Source of the DNA: Setomelanomma holmii
Lineage: Eukaryota; Ascomycota; Dothideomycetes; Pleosporales; Phaeosphaeriaceae
Direction of reading: 5' to 3'
Length of the DNA: 64,000 bases
Assembly: GCA_010015745.1 (NCBI GenBank)
Contig: ML978171.1
Location: forward strand, 1 to 64,000
Under the pieces are notes generated by a model that saw only the letters and a program-made list of their open reading frames with translations, searched no databases and had not been told where the DNA came from. This document shows positions 35,765 through 46,232 of this stretch, in pieces; the first letter of the stretch is position 1, and each line of letters begins with the position of its first letter. The translations under genes were made by a program, and so were the position numbers.

Positions 35765-37608
35765 CTACAACTGCTGTAGTGGCCACGAGCCATCGAATGT
35801 ATCCCACATTATCTCCAAAGGACATTCGAGCAAGTCCTCCGGTAGCAAGACGTCCGATGCTGCAGCATCCGCTTCCGTCTCGACTCTATCGTGAGCACTG
35901 CGCATCTCTTCGGGATTGGCGTTCATGACTTCTGTCCGGGGAGATTGTGGTAGTACGCCCATCGCGTCGGCAAGTCTCTGGATTGGTTCGTGACATCTTT
36001 CGAGACAAAAGTCCGCAAGGTTCCATCCGCAGTCGTCGCTAGCTCTTTGTAGTCGCGCCCGGAATACTAGTAGCTTTTCGACACAGGACCTTTTTGTGGC
36101 AAGATCGCCACATTCGATGGCGCTTCTGAGTAGGACAGTGGCTGCCGTGACCAAAAGATATGAAGTATACGGCAGCCAAAATTCTTGCAATTTGTCATCG
36201 CGAAGGGATGCAACGAAGTCTACCACCTCAAGAGGGGCTTCCCTCAGGATGGCAAGTCGGAACTGGCGGGCTTCATTAGATATTTGGGTATCCTTCCGCG
36301 TCGCCTTGAACACCACCCTACACACCAGAATCTTGATAGAGAGATATGCAAGCCACAGATTGCTGGTACCATTGACGCTTTCACCCATTGAAGAGATGTC
36401 TGGTTTCAGGTGTGATGGCAAGTCGGCCAGCCATTCGTCAAGGTCACATTCGATCTTCCTAAAACTCCTATAGACCTCTTCAAGCTCCACGAAGATCGTG
36501 TACACGTCAGGTAAGGTTTCGCCCAGGATCCGGGTGAGCCTACAAAGCAGGACGAAGGTCGAGACGGTGTGTGAGTGCTCTTGGGAAATTGAGGACGTGG
36601 CAAAAGCCTTCATCGTCACCAAGGGTGTGTCGTAGTGCTTCAGATTAGTCGTTGGCGGAATACCATGACACAAGCTCGACCAATAATCGTGGACCAAAAC
36701 GCCCCACCATAGACGTATGCGCACATTCTTCTCATGCGGCGTAATTTTCCACGATGTTGGATTCCGATGTAGACCTAAGCTTTGTGCAAGAGCGGCCACT
36801 CTACCAGCGTTTACTATGTTACCTGTGATTGCGCCACTGGTCAATCAGATCATAGTTAGTAACGTTTGCCAGTTGCCATATATCCTCAAAAATCACTCAA
36901 GGAGCTAGACTCACTAATCCATAGTCAGCAAAACATGAATGTGCTCCATATGTGCCTCGTTCTTACCACTGGTCTTCCAATCATGTCTAGCAACGCGGCA
37001 TGAACGGTGGAAATGGTTGGGCCCATGAAGTCGTCCTGAAGGGAGATGGCGGCTTGATTCCACACAAAGTTTGTATCTGGCTTTGGGTGTGCTCGCAGCG
37101 TATCGCATCTGTCCCAGTATATCAGCGCCGATGCGTACATATCGCAAAGTAATGTTGACGAAATTGAGCTGCGATCTTTTGTCCATAACTCCCCAAAGCC
37201 ATACTCATCAAGGATCGGAAAGCACGGGTGTAGGCAGTCAAAGTACAGCTGGCGCACTTCCGTCGCGTATGGTCTCAAGACCTGCTCGATGATCTCCTTT
37301 GGAGGCCCTCCAGGATCAATCGAAGGCATCACTCCTTTCCGTCGCCTTGGAACGGTGAGATAGACAATTGGATTGGTAGAGTTGGTCGAGATAGTGTTGT
37401 AAGGCTTCGATGTTTGTTGTGTGCCGGCTGATCTTGACATCAGATACTGCTCGAGCACTATTATATCTGCAGCCATGTGAGGGTTCATCAATACTGCTGA
37501 GTCTGTCTGGTCTGCAGAAGCGCCTGAGAAAGACGACAAGGAAGTATCATGCCCATACGTCACAGTCGATGAATTTTTCCGTGCGGAAACAGTGTCCTGT
37601 TGCTGCAT
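35765..37608 (-). CDS. Fungal-specific transcription factor (fungal_trans domain), zinc cluster not seen
   Basis: Two coding blocks, 37608 to about 36965 and about 36838 to 35765, carry the middle homology domain of zinc-cluster regulators: YFDCLHPCFPILDEYGFGEL, then WNQAAISLQDDF with LLDMIGRPV before the gap, and NIVNAGRVAALAQSLGLHRN with VRIRLWWGVLVHDYWSSL after it. The C-terminal part is helical and ends in an acidic region. I could not find the N-terminal Zn2Cys6 motif within several hundred bases upstream, so either a distal exon was missed or this is a regulator lacking its own DNA-binding domain. The junction is also unresolved. The good donor after GRPV (GTAAGA) is phase 0, but the only acceptor that avoids an upstream stop (CCAG, then TGGC) needs phase 2, so a small lesion is possible. 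Confidence 0.75.
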
Positions 37609-38649
37609 CTGCTTCTGTGACGGTTATGAGGAGGAGCGGATCACGTGTGCCACGTGTCAGTGTCTGGTGCTGCTTCCTCACCTTATCAAGCACCTCTTAC
37701 CTCAACAGTATCGTAGATACGTCATGTAAACAGACCCTGCGGAAGGCCCTTGTGGACAGAAGCATGAGCGCAAGAAAAAAGACATAGACATATACAACAC
37801 TCTTCCAATTCATTTGCATCACACCGCGATAGCTTCTGTGACCTGACCAGCATCAGCGAGATATCATGTCTACATCTTTCGGGTTCAGAGGCATTTAGCG
37901 TGTGTATGTTGATGCAAATATTTGAAGCCATACAGCTCTACTCATGTACTCTCAACTTGCCTTTTATCCGCACCAAGTATCATAGAACCATAATTACACG
38001 ACACGTTTCGTTCGCGGCAGAATCGGCAAGGACCCGCTTGAACAACGAGAACGCAGCGAGCTTTCCGACGGCGACAGCGCTCGCATGCTGGGACTTTATG
38101 ACTGCAATAGCTTCACTAGTGTGACTAGGAAGGCCGTGAAGGTTTGTTCGGTGTGTAGGATTCACATACGGTCTTTTGAAAGGCGCTGATGGAGAAGTAG
38201 CCATGCTCAACGTCGCCTGGAGCTGCGAAGTACTCGAGCCGGGTTGCTTCGTGTTTCCCGATCGCCACAAGAAGGAGACACCGTAGCTAACAGAAGTGTC
38301 CAAAGAGCTCGAATCGAGCCGACAAGCTCAGTTCCATGCATGAGTCTGCACTTCCTGTTTGAAGCTGCCGTTGCTGGTGGAATCGGAGAAGTCGAGGAAG
38401 GAGAAGTGGATCGTCGCGAGCCAATCAGCTACACGTGCTACGGCAGTCCCCGTAGCTCGCCCCACTTTCGAAAGCTTTACCGACGGTGAAGGTACTCGTC
38501 GTATCTCAATCTGCACGACGGTACGATGATGCTATTGACGGACCGCGCAATGTTGTTAAGTATAAGATGGGCAATCTCTCAGCGATCCTAGGGACGCAAT
38601 CATCGCATAGGTCATCTCAGCAACCTTACCCACCACAATTACCAGAACG
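37609..38649. other. Divergent region between regulator and aminotransferase
   Basis: About 1 kb upstream of both the regulator and the aminotransferase. It should hold both promoters and any missing first exon of the regulator. ORFs are under 126 codons. A short palindromic stretch, gctcgaatcgagc, lies near 38308; its meaning is unknown. Confidence 0.4.
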
Positions 38650-40172
38650 ATGTCTGGCGCTTACGACAATGTCAACGCTGAACAGCTTCAGCATGGTGCG
38701 GACAGTTGCTTGTTAACGTATGGGACGGCCTTCCATCCAGAAATTATCACTCGCACATATGGTATACATGTAGAAACAGCTTCCGGGCATCGCTTGATGG
38801 ATTTCACTACTGTAAGTGCTACCAGATGCTGCATCAATTGACATCATCAACGTTACTGACAGCTTTGACAAAGGGTCAAATGTCGCCCTCATTGGTCACG
38901 GCCATCCTGAAGTAGTTGAGGTGATTCATGAGCATGCCAAGCATCTCGACCATCTGTTCAGTGGCATGATCAGCCCTCCAGTCATTAGCCTTGCGAAACG
39001 ATTGACCGGTGCTGCTCCGGCAGGCCTCGATAAGGCTTTCTTCCTCAGTACCGGCGGAGAGAGCAATGAAGCTGCAATCCGTTTGGCGAAATTCTTCACT
39101 GGGAAATTCGAGATTGTGGGTCTCGCGTCGTCGTGGCATGGCATAACCGGTGCTTCGCTTGGGGCCCAGTACCATGCAGGTCGTTCTGGCTACGGACCCA
39201 ACATGATTGGCAACCTCGCGCTGCCGACATCTAATGCTTATCGTTCCATTTTCCGGCATTCGGACGGGTCCTACGATTGGAAAACAGAACTTGACTACGG
39301 TGAGCAAGTTCAATGCACGAGATACATGTGAGACATACACTGACATAGCAGCCCAAAATCCAGGGGTTGATCTTCTCGATAAGCAGTCTTGCGGCTCGCT
39401 AGCTGCTGTCATACTTGAGCCCATCCTATCCAGCGGCGGCATGCTTGAACTTCCTCCGGGTTACCTGAAGGCACTCAAGAAACACCGTGATGCACGAGGC
39501 ATGCTCATGATCGTTGACGAGGCCCAGACAGCGCTGGGAAGAGCAGGAGATATGTTTGCCTTCACGCATCATCCCGATGATGAGGGTGTTGATCCGGACA
39601 TCGTCACGTTGAGCAAGACGCTTGGTAATGGGCTACCAATAAGTGCTGTGCTCACGTCAAATCAAATCGCGCAATATGCCAAAGAGACTGGCTTCCTCTT
39701 CTACACCACGCACAATAACGACCCGCTACCGGCCGCCGTAGGCGACAAAGTTCTCGAGATCGTCATTAGAGACGACCTTTGCGCCCGATCAAAGCGTCTT
39801 GGTGTAAAGCTTCAGGCTGGACTTAGACGACTGCAATCTCGCTACGGCTGTATCGGCGACGTTCGCGGTCGCGGTCTCATGGCCGGATGTGAGATCGTTT
39901 CGGACAGGAACACCAAAGCTGGAGCGCCGGACGTTGGCAGAGCTGTGTCCGACAAGATGGTGGAGATGGGCTTGTGGGCACAGCTTGCGACAATGACGTC
40001 GTTCGGAGGCGTATTCCGCATTGCGCCGCCGATCACGGTCACGGAGGAGCAACTTGATCTGGTGCTGGCGATCATGGAGGAAGCTCTAAGAACGACGCCA
40101 GGCACTACGCCATTGTACGAGGATAATGTGGTTTCAAGCACGAAGGATACTACCATCGAGGCAAGGCTCTGA
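38650..40172 (+). CDS. Class-III aminotransferase, 2,2-dialkylglycine decarboxylase-like, with a one-base lesion
   Basis: Three exons, 38650-38811, 38874-39299 and 39364-40172, encode a pyridoxal-phosphate enzyme of about 465 residues. Family landmarks are LIGHGHPEVVEVI, HLDHLFSGMISPPV, FFLSTGGESNEAAIRLAKF, LMIVDEAQTALGRAG with the PLP-ring aspartate, DIVTLSKTLGNGLP with the PLP lysine, and FRIAPPITVTEEQLDLVL. Closest in style are 2,2-dialkylglycine decarboxylases, which couple decarboxylation with transamination of dialkyl amino acids. Exon 1 joins cleanly in phase to GQMS, but the frame then needs one more base before LIGHGHP: only two bases (38886-38887) stand where a codon is expected. 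The spliced length confirms the deficit. Either a one-base deletion or sequencing error is present, or a weaker donor (GTGCTA, four bases downstream) replaces the conserved GQMS. The rest is intact. Confidence 0.8.
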
Positions 40173-40385
40173 ATACATGAAGCTTATGTCGCTATGAGGG
40201 ATGTGATTACTTGTTGGATGTTGTCTGTGAAGCATCATACACTGAGAGCGGCAAGTTTGGCCTTGATGATTGGTAAGCATAATCGTCCATGAGTTCCGGT
40301 TCTCTTTCAGGTTTACCAGTGTATGAACCGACCGATCCTACCTTTCACATGACCACCTCATGCTGTACCGCCAACCTGCCTGACG

Positions 40386-41831
40386 CTATTGAGAGACCTC
40401 GTTGCTTCTCAAGTTCGACGCAAGTTGTAGGAACTGCGCTTTGAAAGCTCTCAACTGCTCCAATTCTTTCTGCTGAAAACCTTTCTTCTGCTCAATATCT
40501 TTCCTTGCCTCGTACTCTCCCTGAAGCAGTTTATCCTTTCGTTCTAGCTCGCCCTTCTGCTTTGCGTTATCACCCTCCAGTGTCTTGAACTTCTTCCGTG
40601 TGGAGTCGAGCTTGTCCTGCAGCTCTAGGCGTTGTTCATCTGCATTTTTGAACTGCTCACAAGTGAAGTTGGCATTACTTTCCCATTCATCGCGTTGCTT
40701 TTGCAGCATGTCGTTCTTTGCCTTGAGTGTGGCGACCTCTGCCTTGACTGATTCGTAATCTTTCTCGAGCTGCTGCTTTAGGTGCTGCTTAAACATCTGA
40801 AAGTGGTAGAAGTCGTCATCCACGTTGAACTTCTTTCCAGGTGCTGGATATCAATTAGTATGCTTCGATGTACCTAGGGACTTTCACGCATGCTTACCTT
40901 CGATGTGTGTATCATTATTCTCAAGCGCCCGCTTCCTTTTGGCTTGCTGGGATATCTCGTTACTATTTGTAGCTTCCGCTGTGTTCACTGTATCGGCGTC
41001 GTTGACTGCAATTGCTGAGCTGACTGAGGTTTCGGGTTGCAACTCGCTAGTCTCTGATGATGTTTCGCTGGACGTCACCGATGGATGTTGCTTGTTCGTG
41101 GCTGGCGATCCGCGCAGAGGGGGCAACTGAGCATCTTGACGACCCTTCGCGACTCTGCAAAGGGCTTTCCGAAAGGTATCGAAACCCTCACCGGGCGGAA
41201 GAACCAGCAAGGACAAGAAGCCTCGCTCTAGAAAATGGAAGAGTACTAGATATCGAATCTTGATCTTTGCCCTGGGGCTCTCGCGACCATCAATGTGGCT
41301 GAACGGCTCTTCTAGGTCCAAGCCTTTCAGAGTTGGAATGTGGAAATCGTAGCCATCAAGTGAATCGCCGAAATACGTGACCATATTTGTCACTTTTGAT
41401 GACATTGAGTGCGAGTGGACGGAGGCCCATATTGGCTGAACAAGGCCTTCTCGTGGCTGGTAACTACCGATTCGCAGTTTCTTGCTGATCGCGGTTAAGT
41501 GTTTTCCCGGTTCCCAATCCTGAAATGTCAACGAGGAGCTTCTGGGCACGTATTCCAGGTGTGACTCCATGGTATCATTTTCGGCGATCTTGATGTAGAG
41601 CTGAGGCAGCGTATATGTTGACTCCTCTTTCGACGCGGTCGCTTTCGATGCGCCCGATGCGCTTTTGTTGGGATAGCCAGCCTTACGATGTCGCCGCAGT
41701 AGCTTGTGTTGATGTAAGACCGGTTCGTTCGAGAATGTAGGCTTAACTTCTCGGGACCACTGAACCGAAGCACTGGGCCTTATAGTGATGCTTTGACAGA
41801 CCAACGAGCAGTCAAAACTCGAGGGAGCCAC
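40386..41831 (-). CDS. Hypothetical protein with C-terminal coiled coil
   Basis: Exon blocks 41831-40898 and 40844-40386 join through a 53-bp intron (GTAAGC...CCAG) in phase. The open frame extends upstream to about 41858 with no ATG before a stop, so a first exon, or a small lesion there, is missing from this model; the left-most codon listed is only the open-frame edge. The first block is a globular-looking unknown region (LTFQDWEPGKHLTAISKKLR, NMVTYFGDSLDGYDFHIP, YLVLFHFLERGFLSLLVLPP), then a Ser/Thr/Glu-rich linker. The last ~150 residues form a long heptad-like coiled coil, highly charged (LKQQLEKDYESVKAEVATLK, LDSTRKKFKTLEGDNAKQKG). No known domain was recognised. Coiled coils suggest a protein-interaction role, but nothing more can be said. 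Confidence 0.65.
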
Positions 41832-41926
41832 ATAGGTGATAGTATAGCCATATATAGCTTATGTAGAATGTTGAGGAATACTTTAGCGACGACACCGTGT
41901 GCGATTGTCTTCACTCACCTAACTAT

Positions 41927-42235
41927 CTACTGAGGTACATCGTCCCGCCATATATCCTTGCCGCTGCTCCCAGTATATCCAGACCAACTCGATCCTCCCG
42001 GCCATCGATCATCCCATTGTCTTTTACCTCTTTGCTCAACCGCCATGCCTTCGTGTTCACGTTGCCAACAGTCAATACACCAGTCGTCGCTCATCTCAAA
42101 TCTACTTATGACATTTGCGCATTGTCGCGGAATGGGGTAGTGCTGAGCATATTCGCATAATGTTAATGGCTCGATCGGGTTGAGAAACAGGTGTGCACCA
42201 GGACACGAGTATTGTATGCCATTGCGAAAACACAT
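41927..42235 (-). CDS. Small cysteine-containing hypothetical protein
   Basis: A single open frame of 102 residues starting at the ATG at 42235. It begins MCFRNGIQYSCPGAHLF and has further cysteines at LCEYA, RQCANV and WCIDCWQREHEG. This style, an MC start, Cys pairs and an aromatic YxC, recurs in short cytosolic fungal proteins of unknown function; this is an impression and not a named family. There is no signal peptide, so it is not a typical secreted effector. The C-terminal third is Gly/Trp-rich. A second protein of similar style lies 470 bp upstream on the same strand. Confidence 0.45.
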   Translation of the reverse strand: MCFRNGIQYSCPGAHLFLNPIEPLTLCEYAQHYPIPRQCANVISRFEMSDDWCIDCWQREHEGMAVEQRGKRQWDDRWPGGSSWSGYTGSSGKDIWRDDVPQ

Positions 42236-42704
42236 TTGTTTTAAGGATGCAGGATCACGAAAAAGGAAGAAGAAATGAGGGCTTACATATGCACCTTGAT
42301 GCTACGAAGTCGCGAACTGTCGACACGACCATCACGATTTGGGGCATCATCACAACGTAGTAAATGGACGAGTCTGCGTGTCAAGTAGGAAACAGTGCTT
42401 CATTGATGGAAGTTACGTCAAACTCACGTGCCGAAACCTGCGTGCGGGGGTCAGTTCGTATCCGAACAGCGATCGCATCGTGCAACCCTGCGATGGGTGC
42501 GAAGGGATATGTGTTCCTCTAAGTCTCGGAAGGTCACAGAAAAGAGTGGAAGCGATGTCTTGAGATCGTCTATGATGATTAGCATGACAGTCAGCTCGTT
42601 AAGGAAGATCGTCGATTCAATGAACACTACCTTTGACCTGAGGCCAGCGACTACATGTGATCTTATGATAGCACCAGAGCGCACCCGCATCTGCACTCGA
42701 ATTA
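42236..42704. other. Intergenic between the two small proteins
   Basis: About 470 bp. A minus-strand ORF at 42451-42801 overlaps the next gene's end in another frame and has no recognised feature. Confidence 0.4.
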
Positions 42705-42962
42705 TCAATCGTATTGCGTAACAGTTTTCAACTGCCATTCCCATCCTAAAGCTTGCTTCTTGCGAACGTCTTCCAATCGTCGTCGCAATAGTACAATGCA
42801 CGTGTCACAAAGCCGGCTGACGCGTATGACCTCGTTGACCGGATTGTTGCATATCGGTGTAAACCGATGGCCTTCTGTTCGTGCGCATTTAGTAATGGAG
42901 TCCTTTGTGCGGAGTTGCATGTGGTTGCAGTAAGCATGTTTCGTAAAGTGGCGTCGGCACAT
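42705..42962 (-). CDS. Second small cysteine-containing hypothetical protein
   Basis: The ATG at 42962 opens 85 residues beginning MCRRHFTKHAYCNHMQL and carrying later cysteines in ITKCARTEG, TPICNNP and RLCDTCIVLLRRRLEDV. The start is similar in pattern to the neighbouring 41927-42235 protein (MC, basic residues, aromatic, then C near position 11-12). The open frame extends 23 codons further upstream to a non-ATG start, but the internal ATG gives the recurrent MC start and is preferred. No signal peptide or membrane segment. It may be a diverged tandem relative of its neighbour. Confidence 0.4.
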   Translation of the reverse strand: MCRRHFTKHAYCNHMQLRTKDSITKCARTEGHRFTPICNNPVNEVIRVSRLCDTCIVLLRRRLEDVRKKQALGWEWQLKTVTQYD

Positions 42963-44993
42963 TGCGTTCTTTGCTAGCTCGATAGTTGTCGCAGTCCTGT
43001 GTTGGGAGGAAATATGGTACAGAGTGAGCAATTAGAACTCTATGGGTGGTGGCGAGTGGTGAGACATTGTGGTGAAGTCGACGTGAACAGTGTTCGTGAC
43101 CGTTGCGGTAGAATCGCTCGCTCTTTCACCTCCTCTTCTGTGACAATGTACCTCCGTGAATTCTGAAGGCACGCGCGACTCTCGTGAGCCTTTCCCAAGC
43201 ATCGAGTGCGCAAAGGCTATAAGGCTATACACACCGTTTGCACCAAGGACGAGCTCCATGACCATATCGCTAGCCTGAATCATTGAAGCTATGTATCTAC
43301 TCTGTTTGAGTTAAGGGTTGCGTAGTTCATACTTCAAAATCCTCATTTGGCCAGGGTCATAAGTTCGGGTCGCACGTTCACGTTGAGAAGTCCGAAGGCG
43401 CTCTCTTGGTCGCGTCCTACCACATAGAGAGGATGAGACCTGCTTTCTGTCCCATAGACCGCGAATGGAAAATCTGTGACGACCGCGTGACATCGAGATG
43501 ACCTCTCCTGCTGAATAAAGTGATTCGCATTGAAGCTCCACCTTCGCACCTTTCATCCGGCGGGACAAGCCTGGACGAGACTTCTTATACAGTACGAAGA
43601 TATTGGGCGCGGACTCTCGCTACGTACCCAAGATCCGGGGTACAGAGCGACTATTCTGATTATCTCTTTCCAGCAAGGCTGCATTCGATGGAGGAATTCG
43701 AAAAGGAGATACGATTCGCCAAGCTACGCTTTCCAAAATATCGGAACTCTGGTGTTCTTTTCAATACGGTGCTGCGACGGTTTGTGATTGTCAGGGCATA
43801 AGAAGAACGAAGGTAGCGCAGCTGAGGATATTCGGGCTGCAACGTTCGGGGAGGGCGGGTTACGACAAACGCATTCCGCAGGTCATAGCAGTCCAGCCGG
43901 TAAGCAGGTCGAGGATGCTCTGTCGATGAACTTATCTCATAATATAGGTATTTCGAAAGTAGGACCACGATCTCCAGGTTAAAACCAGGGACCATAAATT
44001 GAAGACCTGGTTGTGATGCATAATCGCCATGGGCGTCGATGTCAAAATAATCATGCGCGTGTCGGAAGGCAGTAAGCGCATTGTCGATGTCGGTCGCGTG
44101 TGGCGATGGGTTCATGTAGGAGTCTTGGTGGTCGACAGTAAGGAGTTTCAAACGTGCGCACTGACCGTCTCCACCCACGACCTCGTAAGCTGTCATCTCC
44201 CGTCGTACACCCGATCTAACGAACAATGTACACCAAGACAAGGCAACATGACTGGATGAATTCGCCGTTGACTGAGCAAGCTTTGTCGTTCCAAGCCGCC
44301 AAGTTGTCGTCAGTATAGTGCCAAGTGCGACTCAAGAAGACGCCACAGCGCAGTGTGCGCCGCCTCCTGATTGCCGTAGTCCATGGCTCCACGATTCGGA
44401 CGTGCGCCAAGCACATCTTTAACCGATGGGAGAAATCGAAGGCGGAAAAGCTTGGCATCCAGGACGGAAACGCGTGAAGAAGAGGTTGCTGCAGCTGTCG
44501 TAGCTTGAAACAAACTCCACAGAGGCGATATTGAGATATCTACCTTAATAACCGCACAGGCATCTGACTCGAGCATGTTTCAGAGCTTATGGCCACTTAG
44601 TGTGCAAGATTCCAGCATGAAAGACCAATGAGTTCGGATAGACAGCGTATTTCCTCCGAAAGTTCCGTTCTAGGCGACCCCGCAGGCCCTGCTTGTCTAC
44701 TTTCGCCAGTCATGTTTTTGAAAAGGGCCAAGCACAGCATATGGCAGTCTAACTTACCTCTCGCCCTCAGTTGCAACTTAGCTACAAGCAGATAGACGAC
44801 CGCCGCACTCCGCTACTATGCCCTCATTACCCATGCTAGCCAGAACTAGGGCCTACGAACATCGACCTTGGTACCGCGGTCCACTTGGCAAAACTTATAA
44901 AGAAGTCCTGAATTGTTCATCCTGAAGATTCTCATCACGATCATTCGCTTCCCCACTTCACTTCACATAGCCAGCACAGCGACAATCTTCATC
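42963..44993. other. 2-kb stretch with a possible gene remnant
   Basis: Minus-strand fragments in three frames between 44576 and 43311 read somewhat like protein (for example NQEAAHTALWRLLESHLALY, DALTAFRHAHDYFD-like segments near 44050, and DFPFAVYGTESRSHPLYVVG near 43430). They do not join and no family is recognised. The right 400 bp are the xylanase upstream region. Confidence 0.35.
44896..44901 (+). promoter_or_regulatory. TATA box of the xylanase gene
   Basis: TATAAA stands 98 bases before the xylanase ATG, a normal distance for a fungal core promoter with a short leader. About 55 bp further upstream, at 44836-44841, the minus strand reads GGCTAG, a match to the short GGCTAR core reported for XlnR-type xylanase regulators. 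A six-base match can occur by chance. Confidence 0.45.
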
Positions 44994-45842
44994 ATGGTCT
45001 CATTCATGTCCATCGTCACTGCGGCCATAGCTGCCACCGGTGTCATCGCCGCTCCCGCTACTGACTTGGCCGCTCGTTCTTCCGGCGATCTCGTTGCTCG
45101 CCAGAGCACTTCTTCGTCCACCGGTACCCATAATGGCTACTACTACTACTCTTAGTGGACCGATGGTGGCTCCAAGGTCAACCTACACCAACGGCAATGC
45201 TGGTAGCTACAGCGTGACGTGGCAGAGCGGAGGTAACTTCGTCGGTGGTAAGGGCTGGAACCCCGGATCTGCTCGGTAAGAACATCTGAAAATCTCCAAA
45301 ACTCGTCGACTGATCAAGAGCCAGTACGATCACTTACTCCGGCTCTTACAACCCCAACGTCAACTCTTACCTTGCCATCTATGGCTGGACTCGCAACCCT
45401 CTCGTCGAGTACTACGTTGTCGAGAACTTCGGCACCTACGACCCATCTTCGCAGTTCCAGAACAAAGGCACCGTCACTGTTGACGGCAGCTCGTACAAGA
45501 TTGCTCAATCAACCCGTACGAATCAGCCATCCATCGATGGTACCTCGACCTTTCAGCAGTATTGGTCTATTCGCCAGAACAAGCGCTCCAGCGGTTCTGT
45601 CAACATGTAAGTGGACCGCAGTGTACATACACCCTGAACAGTCGCTAATGCAATGTTTAGGAAGACGTATTTCGATGCCTGCAAGTGCTCCTCCCTCTCC
45701 AGCTTCCATAGAACTTGTTTACTGACGTGTTGTTCTAGGGGCCTCCAAGGGCATGAACCTTGGTACGCACAACTACCAGATCGTGGCCACCGAAGGCTAC
45801 TTCTCTTCCGGCAGCGACAGCATTACCGTCAACTGCCCATAA
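44994..45842 (+). pseudogene. Endo-1,4-beta-xylanase, glycoside hydrolase family 11, broken near the N-terminus
   Basis: Exons 44994-45275, 45325-45606, 45661-45680 and 45739-45842 encode a GH11 xylanase, which hydrolyses xylan in plant cell walls. A signal peptide (SFMSIVTAAIAATGVIAAP) and a pro-region precede the beta-jelly roll: NVxSYLAIYGWTR-like strand, PLVEYYVVENFGTYDP with the nucleophile glutamate, and VATEGYFSSGSDSITVNCP with the acid/base glutamate. Two lesions lie close together. TAG at 45153-45155 replaces an aromatic residue in YYYYS-stop-WTDGG, explained by one G-to-A change if it was TGG. One extra base near 45180-45182 then shifts the frame before YTNGNAGSYSVTW. The exon sum is one base over a multiple of three, confirming the insertion. 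The third intron (45681-45738) starts with GCAAGT and ends with TAG, a GC-AG intron. All other conserved residues are intact, so loss looks recent. Confidence 0.85.
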
Positions 45843-46232
45843 GCAACTCGCAATATGGGCTATCGACGTGGTGGAGATACGCATTATTGTGGCCTGGCTG
45901 TGGTGAAGGACTTTTCGCTTGTATATACTTATTCTGTCGTACCAGCTTGCTGGACACTACCAACATCAATATGAGATCTTGCTTGATGCTTGTCCACGTC
46001 TTGCAAAACTTCCTATTGCCTGTGATATTGATATATGCTTGGGACTGTGGAGGTTATCTGTTGAAGTCAAAATCTGGTCACGTGCGGTCGCATGCAGACA
46101 TGCAAGTCAGTGGCTCAGCAAGAAATGAGTCGATAATTCTGAACTAATACGAATGCGATCAAACGCCCTTGATATGTATACTCGCTAACACAACATCCTG
46201 GATATTGTTAGATACACGAATAAATTTTCACC
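45843..46232. other. Convergent 3' region
   Basis: About 390 bp between the tail-to-tail xylanase and hemerythrin-like genes. It is AT-rich and holds 3' untranslated sequence; no gene was recognised. Confidence 0.5.

Noticed and set aside
33393..40172. Full secondary-metabolite gene cluster
   Set aside because: No polyketide synthase, peptide synthetase, terpene cyclase or transporter is present; only a three-gene neighbourhood can be claimed.
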